64,000 bases of DNA from Paenibacillus silvisoli (lineage in GTDB: Bacteria; Bacillota; Bacilli; Paenibacillales; Paenibacillaceae), in contig NZ_CP133017.1 in the NCBI RefSeq assembly GCF_030866765.1, positions 221,501 to 285,500 on the forward strand, read 5' to 3'. Within the stretch, counting starts at the first letter, position 1. Each line of letters opens with the position of its first letter. Position numbers and translations under genes: made by a program. A model generated the notes under the pieces. It saw nothing but the letters and a program-made list of their open reading frames with translations. It did no database searches and was not told where the DNA came from. Shown here one piece after another: positions 15,609-23,471 of this stretch.

Positions 15609-16895
15609 ATGCCGCAGCTTCGCCAACTATGGATTCTATTGCTACCGCTCATCAATGCTTGCGCATGGCTGGCGTTTCCTCCTGTCGATCACGGGGACCG
15701 GCCCGATTTCGCGCTGCGCTACATGGGCGAGATCGTCGGCTCCACGATGATGATTATGATGGCCTTTACGCTCGTCCTGGCGACAAGATGGCGCGTCCTG
15801 GAACGGCTCTTCGGCGGACTTGATCAGATGTACGCCGTACACCGGAACGCGGGTACCCTCGTCTTCTTGCTGCTGTTTGCCCATATGCTCGTGATGCCGC
15901 TTCAGCCGGGTCAAGTTCCTCCGGGCCGCGCGCCAGGCTATATTGCGTTCGGCGGCTTCGTCATTCTCATTCTTCTATCGCTGGCGCCGCGGCTGCCGGT
16001 CATTCGGCGGATCGTCAGGATCGGCTACCGGAGCTGGCGCATATCGCACCGTTTTATCGGCATCTTTTTCATTATCGGCACGGCGCACGCCTTTCTGGTC
16101 GATCCGCTCGTCACTACGACGATCGTGCCGTTCGTGCTTCTCATGATTGGGATCGTCTCAGGGATCGTGTCCTATCTATATACCGAGCTGCTGGCTAGAT
16201 TCGTGCGGCGGAGAGCGGGTTATAAGGTGCGCCAGGTTCGTCGGCTGGGCACTTCGGCTGTAGAGGTTGTACTGGCTCCTGAGCGGAGAAAGCTGACCTT
16301 TAAAGCCGGACAGTTTCTGTTCATCCGCTTCAAGGGCAATCGCGTGCTGTCCGAATGGCATCCGTTTACGATTAGCAGCCCTCCCGGAGAGCCGAACTTG
16401 CGGCTGACCATCCTCGCGGCCGGCGATTACACGGACTATTTGACCCGGCATTTGCAGCCGGAGATGCGGGCCGTCGTGGAAGGCGGCTATGGCGCGCTGG
16501 ATTACCGCAAAGGCGGGCCGAATCAATTGTGGATCGCCGGAGGCATCGGCGTTACGCCGTTCCTCAGCTGGATTCGCGATTTGCCGGAAGGGCAGCTAGC
16601 ATACAGGATTGATTTTATCTATACGGTTAGGTCGAAGGAAGACGCCTTGTTTGCGGACGAGCTGTTGGAGGCCGCCGGGCGTCACGATCAGCTGAAGGTG
16701 CACATCCACTATTCGGCTGAGGAGGGCAGGCTCACGGCCGACCGTGTCGCGGCTCTGATGGGCGGCGGCATGCAGGCGGGCGTGAGCGTCTATATGTGCG
16801 GACCGACGCAGATGCTTGCGCAGTTCCGGCGGGATTTCCGCCGCATGGGCGTTCCGACATCCAGAATCCACTACGAGCAGTTCCGTTTCCGTTGA
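15609..16895 (+). CDS. Ferric-reductase-like transmembrane flavin oxidoreductase
   Basis: The 428-residue protein couples a six-helix ferric-reductase-like membrane domain (residues 1-195; haem-ligand candidate His in AVHRNAG, LFAHML, ISHRFIG and GTAHAFLV) to a cytoplasmic ferredoxin-reductase module. That module shows the FAD motif WHPFTISSPPGE, the NAD(P)-binding glycine loop IAGGIGVTPFLSWI and the C-terminal YMCGPTQML. It should move electrons from NAD(P)H across the membrane to an acceptor such as ferric iron or oxygen. AAGGAG precedes the ATG. It follows the qox terminator, so it is a separate unit. Confidence 0.88.
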   Translation: MPQLRQLWILLLPLINACAWLAFPPVDHGDRPDFALRYMGEIVGSTMMIMMAFTLVLATRWRVLERLFGGLDQMYAVHRNAGTLVFLLLFAHMLVMPLQPGQVPPGRAPGYIAFGGFVILILLSLAPRLPVIRRIVRIGYRSWRISHRFIGIFFIIGTAHAFLVDPLVTTTIVPFVLLMIGIVSGIVSYLYTELLARFVRRRAGYKVRQVRRLGTSAVEVVLAPERRKLTFKAGQFLFIRFKGNRVLSEWHPFTISSPPGEPNLRLTILAAGDYTDYLTRHLQPEMRAVVEGGYGALDYRKGGPNQLWIAGGIGVTPFLSWIRDLPEGQLAYRIDFIYTVRSKEDALFADELLEAAGRHDQLKVHIHYSAEEGRLTADRVAALMGGGMQAGVSVYMCGPTQMLAQFRRDFRRMGVPTSRIHYEQFRFR

Positions 16896-16937
16896 TTTTA
16901 GATCGTTGATCTGAAGTGGGATAGGAGGTTGCCGGCG

Positions 16938-17522
16938 ATGAGGTTGAATGAGATGGATCCGATTTTATTGCATATTCCGGAGAGCTTCGAGACGGAAAGG
17001 CTCCTTATTCGCGCTCCGCTGTGGGGCGACGGGCAGCTGGTCAACGAGGCGGTCAAGCAAAGCATCGAAGAGCTGCGGCCATGGATGCCTTGGGCACAGC
17101 ACGTGCCAACGCTGGAGGAATCCGAGGTTATATCCCGGCAGGGACGCATTCATTTCATGAAGCGCTCGGATCTCATGCTTTATTTGATTCATAAGCATTC
17201 GGGCGCTTTCGTCGGCAGCAGCGGGCTGCACCGGATCGATTGGCCAGCGCGCAAGTTTGAAATCGGCTACTGGGTCCATACGTCGTTCGCGGGGCAGGGC
17301 TATATCACGGAGGCCGTGGAGGGTATTACCCGGTTCGCGATCGGCGAGCTGGAAGCCAATCGCATCGAGATCCGCTGCGATGCCCGGAACGTGCGGAGCT
17401 CCCGCGTCGCCGAGCGGCTTGGATTTGTGAAGGAAGGGATGCTGCGGCGCGATAAGCTGGACGTGAATGGCCAACTGAGCGATACGGTCATCTATGCGAA
17501 GGTTCGCGGCTGCGAGTTTTAA
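16938..17522 (+). CDS. RimJ/RimL-type GNAT acetyltransferase
   Basis: The 194-residue protein begins FETERLLIRAPLWGDGQLVNEAV and has IGYWVHTSFAGQGYITEAV (acetyl-CoA loop) and ANRIEIRCDARNVRSSRVAERLGFVKEG, the hallmark RimL block. Substrates of this group are ribosomal-protein N-termini or small amines; which one here is unknown. The ATG at 16938 is chosen because AGGAGG ends 9 nt before it; the TTG at 16929 abuts that site. It is followed at 20 nt by a DUF2306 gene and then another GNAT, probably in one operon. Confidence 0.9.
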   Translation: MRLNEMDPILLHIPESFETERLLIRAPLWGDGQLVNEAVKQSIEELRPWMPWAQHVPTLEESEVISRQGRIHFMKRSDLMLYLIHKHSGAFVGSSGLHRIDWPARKFEIGYWVHTSFAGQGYITEAVEGITRFAIGELEANRIEIRCDARNVRSSRVAERLGFVKEGMLRRDKLDVNGQLSDTVIYAKVRGCEF

Positions 17523-17542
17523 GCAAGCGAGGTGTGACAACA

Positions 17543-18184
17543 TTGTCGAAGACGAAGCTATTGTATTGGTGTATGCTGGCGATTGCGGCAGGCTTTATGC
17601 TGAATGCCATCTACGCCAATTTTGTGCATGACCCGCAGGCGGAGCGGTTTCTGAGCCATAAAATCGACCTCAAGCGGCCGCTGGACAAGCCGGCGTGGCT
17701 GAACGTCATGTACATCCATGTCGGGTTTGCCTGCGTGGCTACGGCGGCGGGCGCGGTGAATTTTGCGGCTAAGGTGCGGAACCGGTTCCGGAAGCTTCAT
17801 CGGCAGCTGGGGTATGTTTATTTCGTATCGGTGTTTGCCGTTGCGCTGACGTCCGGCTATATGGCGCCTTATGCGACCGGAGGCAAGCTGACGAGCGTGC
17901 CGTTCAATTTGCTGAATATCATTTGGGTGGCTTTCACGGTCATCTCGATTATGAAAATACGTAAGAAACAGCTGATCGCCCACCGCGATTGGATGGTGCG
18001 AAGCTACGCTTTTTGCTTTACGAATCTGGGCATTCATCTGATCACGAAGATCGCCCATCAAGGCGCGGGTCTTGACTATACGAGGAGTTATAGTATCGGC
18101 GTGTACGGCGCCATCGCTTTATTGCTGCTGGCTGGTGAACTAGTGGTACGCATGTTGAACAGGAAAGGGGCCGCCGCGAGATGA
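17543..18184 (+). CDS. DUF2306 membrane protein
   Basis: The protein is about 213 residues with six hydrophobic segments and two His-containing family motifs: KLHRQLGYVYF and AHRDWMVRSYAF. DUF2306 proteins of this type are uncharacterised bacterial membrane proteins; conserved His/Arg suggest redox or haem binding, but that is not shown. TTG 17543 is preferred over GTG 17534 because the GAGGTG ribosome site occupies 17529-17534. Its stop overlaps the ATG of the next GNAT gene (ATGA). A second member of the family is encoded at 22099. Confidence 0.8.
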   Translation: MSKTKLLYWCMLAIAAGFMLNAIYANFVHDPQAERFLSHKIDLKRPLDKPAWLNVMYIHVGFACVATAAGAVNFAAKVRNRFRKLHRQLGYVYFVSVFAVALTSGYMAPYATGGKLTSVPFNLLNIIWVAFTVISIMKIRKKQLIAHRDWMVRSYAFCFTNLGIHLITKIAHQGAGLDYTRSYSIGVYGAIALLLLAGELVVRMLNRKGAAAR

Positions 18185-18738
18185 CGATGCACTTGCAAGC
18201 GCAGGGAAGTCCGATTGTGCTGCGTATGGCGCAGGAGTCGGATTTGGACGCTTATTTGGCGTTTTTGCATGATGAGGAAACGGGGCGGCTGACAGGGAGC
18301 CAGCAGACCTTCACCCGCGATCAAATCGAGGCATGGCTGCGAAAAATCGGTACGCCGAGCGAAGAGCGGGTTGACCTGCTCATCGTGCTGGAGGAGACGG
18401 GCGAGCTGCTTGGCGAGGTGGTGCTGAACGAAATGGACGCGGCCAACCGGAGCGCCAATATTCGCATCGCCATCCAAGGCACGCAGCATCGCGGCAGAGG
18501 CTTCGGTACCGAAGCGATGCGGCTGATGCTTCGCCATGGCTTCGACGCGCTTGGGCTGCACCGCATTCATCTAGGCGTGTACGCCTTCAACCCACGCGCC
18601 ATCCATGTCTACGAGAAGCTCGGCTTCAAGCGGGAAGGCGTACAGCGGGACGTCCTCTATCAGGATGGCGCTTATCACGATTTGATTTTGATGGCGATAC
18701 TGGAGGATGAGTTTCGGGCGCTGTATGGAGAGGCGTGA
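18181..18738 (+). CDS. GNAT-family acetyltransferase
   Basis: The 185-residue GNAT of the RimJ/RimL-like group has IVLRMAQESDLDAYLAFL, SANIRIAIQGTQHRGRGFGTEAMRLMLRHGFDALGLHRIHLGVYAFNPRAIHVYEKLGFKREG. The R-G-R-G-F-G loop is the acetyl-CoA pyrophosphate site. It overlaps the DUF2306 gene by 4 nt. A close Bacillus analogue would be spermidine acetyltransferase-like YkkB/SpeG-type enzymes, but the substrate is not assignable. Downstream is a 680-nt stretch of repeats. Confidence 0.88.
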   Translation: MTMHLQAQGSPIVLRMAQESDLDAYLAFLHDEETGRLTGSQQTFTRDQIEAWLRKIGTPSEERVDLLIVLEETGELLGEVVLNEMDAANRSANIRIAIQGTQHRGRGFGTEAMRLMLRHGFDALGLHRIHLGVYAFNPRAIHVYEKLGFKREGVQRDVLYQDGAYHDLILMAILEDEFRALYGEA

Positions 18739-18798
18739 TCGCGCTTAGGCGGCGTGGTCGCGTGTGGCTCAGAGCTAAGGCAGGGTGGCGCGAAGTGA

Positions 18799-18975
18799 GG
18801 TAGCAGGTACCGCACATTTGTGAGAAAGCGTCGAATGTGAAAAAGAGAGGTAACAGGTACCGCACATGTGCGGTAAAGTGGTGGATGTGTCGCGAAGAGA
18901 GGTAGCAGTTACCGCACATGGCGGAAAAGCGGCAGATGTGTCGCGAAGAGAGGTAACAGTTACCGCACATGTGCG
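18799..18975. repeat. Tandem about 51-bp hairpin repeats, array 1 (4 copies)
   Basis: Core GGTARCAGKTACCGCACAT begins at 18799, 18849, 18901 and 18952, giving periods of 50, 52 and 51 bp. The core holds the dyads GGTAAC-AG-(G/T)TACC and, in two copies, CCGCACATGTGCGG. The spacers between cores are also related (GCGAAGAGA before copies 3 and 4). The same family occurs at 47837-47986 and 55551-55820. Confidence 0.85.
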
Positions 18976-19015
18976 GAGAAGCGGCTAACTCGACACACTC
19001 CGGCTGCTCCCCATT

Positions 19016-19199
19016 CTAACGAATCGTATAGCGCTTATTTGCCCAATAACCGGCTCAATTTAGCGCTAACGAACTCAGTTGACGCTATTTGGAGGATGCG
19101 AGGCGGTTTTCGCCGGATTTTGATAGAATAACGCTTCTGGAGTTCGTTAGAATTCCAAAGGGGCTTGTTTGCGGAAATAGCGTCTGTGGAGTTCGTTAG
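19016..19199. repeat. Second repeat family, two direct and two inverted copies
   Basis: CTAACGAAyyC...GCGCTwATT-like units occur forward at 19016-19040 and 19066-19090 and inverted at 19127-19150 and 19175-19199. Each pair is spaced about 50 bp, so the whole could fold as one large cruciform or hairpin. The rest of 18739-19417 holds no gene that I can support. Confidence 0.75.
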
Positions 19200-19233
19200 C
19201 CGGCCGGGCCGAACGAGCGATCGAGCGATAATC

Positions 19234-19290
19234 GAAAAAGGCTGTGTTCTCGGGCAATGATGACGCCCCTGAGCATAGCCTTTTCCATGT
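19234..19290. terminator. Hairpin upstream of the flavodoxin promoter
   Basis: AAAAAGGCT ... AGCCTTTT with an inner CTCgGGGC-like/GCCCCtGAG pairing looks like a terminator with a T-run in both directions. No gene ends nearby, so it may insulate the Fur-controlled promoter from the repeats. Confidence 0.45.
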
Positions 19291-19325
19291 TAGCCGGCGC
19301 AGAGAAAATTTTCTCAACGGATTAA

Positions 19326-19355
19326 TTGACAATGAGAATCATTATCAATTAAGAT
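19326..19355 (+). promoter_or_regulatory. Fur-controlled promoter of the flavodoxin operon
   Basis: TTGACA (19326-19331), 18 bp, TAAGAT (19350-19355). The spacer contains TGAGAATCATTATCA (19333-19347), one base off the Fur consensus. Fur bound here would block RNA polymerase directly, so the operon should be induced by iron starvation. Confidence 0.8.
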
Positions 19356-19417
19356 GGGATAGGAAATACGATGCAAGCATGAAGCTATGGCGGCAAAGCG
19401 AAAGGAGTGTTGGCAGC

Positions 19418-19897
19418 GTGGCGAACAACATACTGCTAGTCTACGCGAGCATGACCGGCAATACGGAGGAGATGGCGTAGGCCATCGCGGCAGGTATCCA
19501 CGAAGCGGGAGGCACGCTTAAGGTTCGGATGGCGATGGACGCGGCCGTATCGGATCTGCCTGACTACGACGGCATTGTGCTCGGCGCTTATACATGGGGA
19601 GACGGCGAGCTGCCGGATGAATTTCTGGCGTACTACGAGGACATGAGCGGCCTGCGGTTGACGGGCACGAAGTCCGCGGTCTTCGGCTCCTGCGACTCCG
19701 GCTATGCGGCCTATGGGGCTGCCGTAGATATGCTGATCGACAAGCTGAAGGAATGCGGCTCCGACGTGGTGCTTGAGGGCTTAAAAATAGAATTGACGCC
19801 AAGCGGCGGCGAGAAGGAACAATGCAAGCAATTCGGACGGCAGTTCGTACAGCTGCTCAACGCAAAGGAGGGATCGAATAATGGGACTGCTGTATAA
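19418..19897 (+). pseudogene. Flavodoxin interrupted by an in-frame TAG
   Basis: The frame encodes a short-chain flavodoxin of 159 codons: ILLVYASMTGNTEEMA (FMN phosphate loop), then TAG at codon 21 (19478-19480), then an intact remainder in the same frame: AIAAGIHEAGGTL, DYDGIVLGAYTWGDGELPDEFLAYYEDM and AVFGSCDSGYAAYG. Homologues have a charged residue where the TAG stands, so one base change (GAG or CAG to TAG) explains it. The start is GTG 19418 behind AAAGGAG. Flavodoxin replaces ferredoxin in low iron, fitting the Fur box upstream. As read it gives only a 20-residue peptide; a sequencing error or stop-codon readthrough are alternatives. Confidence 0.85.
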
Positions 19898-20063
19898 CCT
19901 GTATAAATCGGTGCAAGAGCTGGAGCATACCAGCCCGGAGCAGCCGGGGCTGCAGGAAATGCCGGCGTTGTCGCTGGTCGAGCTGTTGGCAAGACCGATC
20001 GGCAGCGACAAAGGCGCGGAGCGGGAGCGTGAAAAAGGCCTCCGCGCGAACAGCCGCAGTTAA
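19881..20063 (+). CDS. Small protein in the Fur-controlled flavodoxin operon
   Basis: The 60-residue protein (MGLLYNLYKSVQELE at its start) is not one I recognise. It has an amphipathic N-terminal helix, no cysteines and no membrane segment, and a basic C-terminus. AAAGGAGGG precedes the ATG by 8 nt and the gene overlaps the flavodoxin end by 17 nt, so it is translationally linked to it and shares its promoter. A strong terminator follows. A role in iron-limited electron transfer is guessed from context only. Confidence 0.65.
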   Translation: MGLLYNLYKSVQELEHTSPEQPGLQEMPALSLVELLARPIGSDKGAEREREKGLRANSRS

Positions 20064-20077
20064 TTGACGACAGTTAC

Positions 20078-20107
20078 GCCGGGCTCATGGGAGCCTGGCT
20101 TTTTTTT
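20078..20107 (+). terminator. Terminator of the flavodoxin operon
   Basis: GCCGGGCTC-ATGG-GAGCCTGGC followed by eight T. Confidence 0.9.
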
Positions 20108-20185
20108 GCGAAAAAACCGGTGGCTCGCCAAAGCCATTTGCCCGATCCGCGCGTCTAATAGATAGATCGTGTTACGAAGAAGCGG

Positions 20186-20731
20186 GTGAGCGACATAATC
20201 GAATTGGTGAAGAAGGCCCGGCAGGGTGACGAGCAAGCGTATACGGAGCTGTTTCGGCAGCATGAAGCGGATATTTACCGGACGGCTTACGTGTATCTCG
20301 GCAGCCAGGAGGATGCCCTCGATGTGGTGCAGGAGACGGCGTACAGGTCGTTCAAAGCGATACGGAGCCTGAAAGAACCGCGCTATTTCAAAACATGGCT
20401 GCTCCAAATCGCGATTAAGTACGCGATCGACCTGCTGCGAAGAAGGAAACGCGAAGCGCAGTGGAACCCGGACTACCTGGATCGCATAACCGTGGCCGGC
20501 GAGGGGGAGGACGTCCCGCTGGCCATATCGCTTCAGGATATGATCGAGACGCTTTCGCCGGAGGAGAAGCATGTCATTGTGCTGCGGTTTTATTATGATT
20601 TTACGATTCGGGAAGCGGCTGAGACGATGCGCGTTCCGCTAGGGACGGCAAAGACGCTGCTGTATCGGGCGTTAACCAAGCTCAGGCAGCGGGTAGAGGA
20701 GGGCGACGGCCATGCGTTCAAATCCAATTAA
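20186..20731 (+). CDS. ECF-type RNA polymerase sigma factor
   Basis: The 181-residue protein has sigma region 2 (YTELFRQHEADIYRTAYVYLGSQEDALDVVQETAYRSFKAI, the -10 recognition helix) and region 4 (LSPEEKHVIVLRFYYDFTIREAAETMRVPLGTAKTLLYRALTKLR, -35 recognition). It lacks regions 1 and 3, as in ECF sigmas; it resembles the SigV/SigM class. The start is GTG 20186 with a weak ribosome site. CGCGCGTCTAA at 20148-20158 could be a self-recognised -10. The following membrane anti-sigma overlaps its end by 20 nt, the usual pairing for an envelope-stress switch. Confidence 0.92.
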   Translation: MSDIIELVKKARQGDEQAYTELFRQHEADIYRTAYVYLGSQEDALDVVQETAYRSFKAIRSLKEPRYFKTWLLQIAIKYAIDLLRRRKREAQWNPDYLDRITVAGEGEDVPLAISLQDMIETLSPEEKHVIVLRFYYDFTIREAAETMRVPLGTAKTLLYRALTKLRQRVEEGDGHAFKSN

Positions 20732-21962
20732 AGAGCAAATGAACGAAATACCGCTCCCTGCCGAGCTGCACGAGCGCAGCGTGGCGGGCATCAGGCGGGC
20801 AGCGACGGCGAGCCGGAGCGGCGGAGCGTTCAAGCGAAAAGCGGTGGCAATCGCCGCTGCGTTGGCACTCTTCCTGTTGGGGGCTGCGCTAGTCGACCAT
20901 TCCAAGGTGTGGGCCGCGATCCAGAAGGCGCTGCAATTCGTGCCGGGGATCGGCATCGTCAAGGAAGGAGATATATCAACGGAGCGATATGTGATGAAAC
21001 AGCCGCTTACGATTCAGATCGGCGAAGGAACCGTACAACTTACCGGATTTATGTCGGATGAGGAGATGACCTATATCACGATGGCAGGCGAGGACGTCTC
21101 GCGGTTTAAAACCATCACGCTTGTGAACGAGCTTGGTGACCGCTATACGTTAAACTCCTCTTCGGCTTCATGGGGCGGGAGACAATGGACATCCGGCTTC
21201 TGGCATAAAGGGAAGCTCGACTTGAGCGGAGCCGTGAAGCTGGTGCTTCCGCTTAATCCCCCGATGGAAGTGCCTATTCAGCTCACGAAGGCGGAGTCCT
21301 ATTCCGATTACGCCGAATTGGGTGAAACCGTAACGGCCTCCGGGGTATCCATTACGGCCATTACCGACAGGGTAGGCGATAAAATCAGAGTGTCGCTGGT
21401 CAGCCGCCATCCGGATGACTACCGAATCGATGACTACGGCATCCACGGCGTTTATATGCATGACGAAAAACTGGAGCTGCGCGATGAAGCCGGCAAGCTG
21501 CTGACGATCGAGAAAATCCCGGCGATTTCGAGTCCGGCCAACGCCTTCTATTTTGCCGACTCAGGGAAGCCGGGCGAAAGCCGCTATACGATGACACTGC
21601 CCGAAATCAGCGTCACCTACAATGATGAAACGACGATCGAGGTACCCGTGGCAACGAACGGACGCTTAAATCAACCCTTCGAGCTGGCCGGATTCCCCGT
21701 CACGATCACCAAGACGGAGCTTGTCGGCGAGCAAAGCCTGCGTCTTTATCTAGACATGCATTACGACGAAAAGGCTGTAACCTCGCTCTACGATCTCACC
21801 ATAGGCGAAAGGAGCCACATGGCCAAGCTCGATGAGCGGACCGGGGCAATCCAGTACCTCGAGTTTGATATCGAGCCGGGCAGCGAGCGCATCCGCTTGA
21901 AGCTGGTGAGTCCGGGCGTCATCATTCGCGGGCCGTGGCAATTTCAGCTGCAGCCGTCCTAG
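20712..21962 (+). CDS. Membrane anti-sigma-like protein (DUF4179 type)
   Basis: The 416-residue protein has a short cytoplasmic N-terminus (about 45 residues) able to hold the sigma factor, one membrane helix (AVAIAAALALFLLGAAL), then a long extracytoplasmic part of about 340 residues rich in beta strands, without catalytic motifs. Such architecture is found in DUF4179 proteins encoded beside ECF sigma genes. It probably binds the sigma encoded just upstream and releases it on an envelope signal. The outer domain, containing repeats of similar beta strands (VQLTGFMSDEEMTYI, VPIQLTKAESY, VTITKTELVG), may sense a ligand. Confidence 0.8.
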   Translation: MRSNPIKEQMNEIPLPAELHERSVAGIRRAATASRSGGAFKRKAVAIAAALALFLLGAALVDHSKVWAAIQKALQFVPGIGIVKEGDISTERYVMKQPLTIQIGEGTVQLTGFMSDEEMTYITMAGEDVSRFKTITLVNELGDRYTLNSSSASWGGRQWTSGFWHKGKLDLSGAVKLVLPLNPPMEVPIQLTKAESYSDYAELGETVTASGVSITAITDRVGDKIRVSLVSRHPDDYRIDDYGIHGVYMHDEKLELRDEAGKLLTIEKIPAISSPANAFYFADSGKPGESRYTMTLPEISVTYNDETTIEVPVATNGRLNQPFELAGFPVTITKTELVGEQSLRLYLDMHYDEKAVTSLYDLTIGERSHMAKLDERTGAIQYLEFDIEPGSERIRLKLVSPGVIIRGPWQFQLQPS

Positions 21963-21982
21963 GTCTGCAGGCTATTCGAGTA

Positions 21983-22018
21983 CGGGTGGCTCCTCCAAGG
22001 GAGGCCGCCCGTTTTTTT
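21983..22018 (+). terminator. Rho-independent terminator
   Basis: CGGGTGGCTCC / GGGAGGCCGCCCG stem followed by T7, 20 nt after the anti-sigma gene. Confidence 0.92.
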
Positions 22019-22098
22019 ATGCTTTTTTTAGATATTGTTTACGGATTCCATAGAGTCGCCCGGTACAATGGAGGAAAACAAGCTGGAGTGATGAAAAG

Positions 22099-22734
22099 GT
22101 GAAGCCAAGCAAAAAGCGGTGGCTGCTTGCGGCTATCTCGGTCGCGGTCATGCTGCCGTTCATGTATCCCTATCTGACGTTCGATCCGGACAGCAGCCGC
22201 GTGAGCATCGCGTCGGTTCAGGTGCAGTATCCGGCGCTTGTCCTGCATATTATTTTCGCGTTTATCGCCATGGTTGCGGGGTTTGTCCAATTTATTGGAC
22301 GCATACGGGGGCACCGTTCCCGCATACACCGTATAGTGGGACGTGTTTATGTGGGCAGCATCTTCGTGAGCGGCTTGCTCGTCTTCGTCATTGTACCGTA
22401 TATCGAGACATTCACCAGCGCGGTCTCGTTTCTGCTGCTGGCGTCGCTGTGGCTGTTTACCACCTGGAAAGGATTCCGGGCGGCGATGCAGGGCAAAGCC
22501 GGCGAGCACCGCGTATGGATGATCCGCAGCTTCGGCATTACGCTGGTCGCCGTCTGCGCCCGCGTCATCGTGCCGGCGCTTCTGCTCGTTTACGGCGTGC
22601 TGCACGGATTCGAGCTGCCTGGAGGCCGGGAGGGGATGATCGAGGACATTCTTCGCGTCAACATCTGGACGGCGCTCGTGCTCGATGTTGTCATCGTCGA
22701 ATGGGTCGTTTTGTCGAAGAACAGGAAAATTTAG
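22099..22734 (+). CDS. DUF2306 membrane protein
   Basis: This 211-residue protein is related to the one at 17543: six hydrophobic segments, the family motif RIHRIVGRVYVGSIF and GEHRVWMIRSFGIT. Function is unknown. GTG 22099 is used, with GGAGTGATG upstream. The next gene (DUF975) starts 74 nt later and may share its transcript. Long anti-sense reading frames over this gene are shadows. Confidence 0.78.
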   Translation: MKPSKKRWLLAAISVAVMLPFMYPYLTFDPDSSRVSIASVQVQYPALVLHIIFAFIAMVAGFVQFIGRIRGHRSRIHRIVGRVYVGSIFVSGLLVFVIVPYIETFTSAVSFLLLASLWLFTTWKGFRAAMQGKAGEHRVWMIRSFGITLVAVCARVIVPALLLVYGVLHGFELPGGREGMIEDILRVNIWTALVLDVVIVEWVVLSKNRKI

Positions 22735-22807
22735 GTTGTCCACCAGGTGCCCGCACAGTATGATAGCGATAGAAAGGCCATTTCGCGACAGGGAGGAATG
22801 CGAAAAT

Positions 22808-23410
22808 ATGCTGACGAATGCACAAATTCGCGCCAGCGCAAGGGAAAGCCTAGCCGGGAAATGGAAGCCGGCCGTCATCCATTTCTTGATTTACATGGTG
22901 GTCACGATCATCATCAGCTCGGTGACGAACAGAATCGACTACATCGGCTGGATCATCAGCATTCTGCTGGAGGCTCCGCTGGCTTACGGGCTCTATAATC
23001 ATTACCTGGATTTCGCCAGGGGGCAGGTTCCGGAGCCGCGCGGCATATTCAGAGGCTTCGAGCGGTACAAAGATTCGCTTATCCTTTATGTGGTCATCAT
23101 GCTGTTTACCTTGTTATGGACGCTGCTCTTCATTATTCCAGGCATTATTGCGGCGCTTCGCTATTCGCAATCCTATTTTATACTGCGGGACAATCCCGGC
23201 ATGGCCCCTATGGAAGCGCTGAATCGCAGCAAAGAAATGATGGCGGGGCACAAGGGGAAGCTGTTCCTGTTCTACTTGTCCTTTATCGGCTGGGCGCTGC
23301 TGTGCATTCTCACGCTCGGCATCGGATTTCTCTGGCTCGGACCGTACTACTCGACGGCGGCCGGCCACTTCTACGAGCAGCTGCGCTTGCAGCAATTCAG
23401 AAACGCCTAA
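22808..23410 (+). CDS. DUF975 integral membrane protein
   Basis: The 200-residue protein matches the DUF975 pattern: an N-terminal amphipathic part ending in RESLAGKWKPAVIHFLIY, four hydrophobic segments, and the conserved central ALRYSQSYFILRDNPGMAPMEALNRSKEMMAGHKGKLFLFYLSFIGW. DUF975 proteins are widespread in Firmicutes with no known function. ATG 22808 follows GGAGGAATG. A bidirectional terminator lies right after the stop, shared with the convergent MFS gene. Confidence 0.88.
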   Translation: MLTNAQIRASARESLAGKWKPAVIHFLIYMVVTIIISSVTNRIDYIGWIISILLEAPLAYGLYNHYLDFARGQVPEPRGIFRGFERYKDSLILYVVIMLFTLLWTLLFIIPGIIAALRYSQSYFILRDNPGMAPMEALNRSKEMMAGHKGKLFLFYLSFIGWALLCILTLGIGFLWLGPYYSTAAGHFYEQLRLQQFRNA

Positions 23411-23418
23411 ACAAAAAA

Positions 23419-23470
23419 AGGCCGAGAGGCTCCGTCTTGACGATGACGGGGAGCTTCTCGGCCTTCTCTT
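23419..23470. terminator. Bidirectional terminator
   Basis: AGGCCGAGAgGCTCC ... GGGAGCTTCTCGGCCT hairpin with A-run on the left and pyrimidine-rich right side, between convergent genes. Confidence 0.85.
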
Positions 23471-23471
23471 A

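Noticed and set aside
18799-18975. CRISPR-like array
   Set aside because: The segments between the repeat cores are themselves related rather than unique, the period and stems vary, and no cas genes are nearby.
19478-19480. TAG of the flavodoxin as a pyrrolysine codon
   Set aside because: No pyl genes or PYLIS-like structure are visible, and flavodoxins have no catalytic residue at this position. Mutation or sequencing error is simpler.
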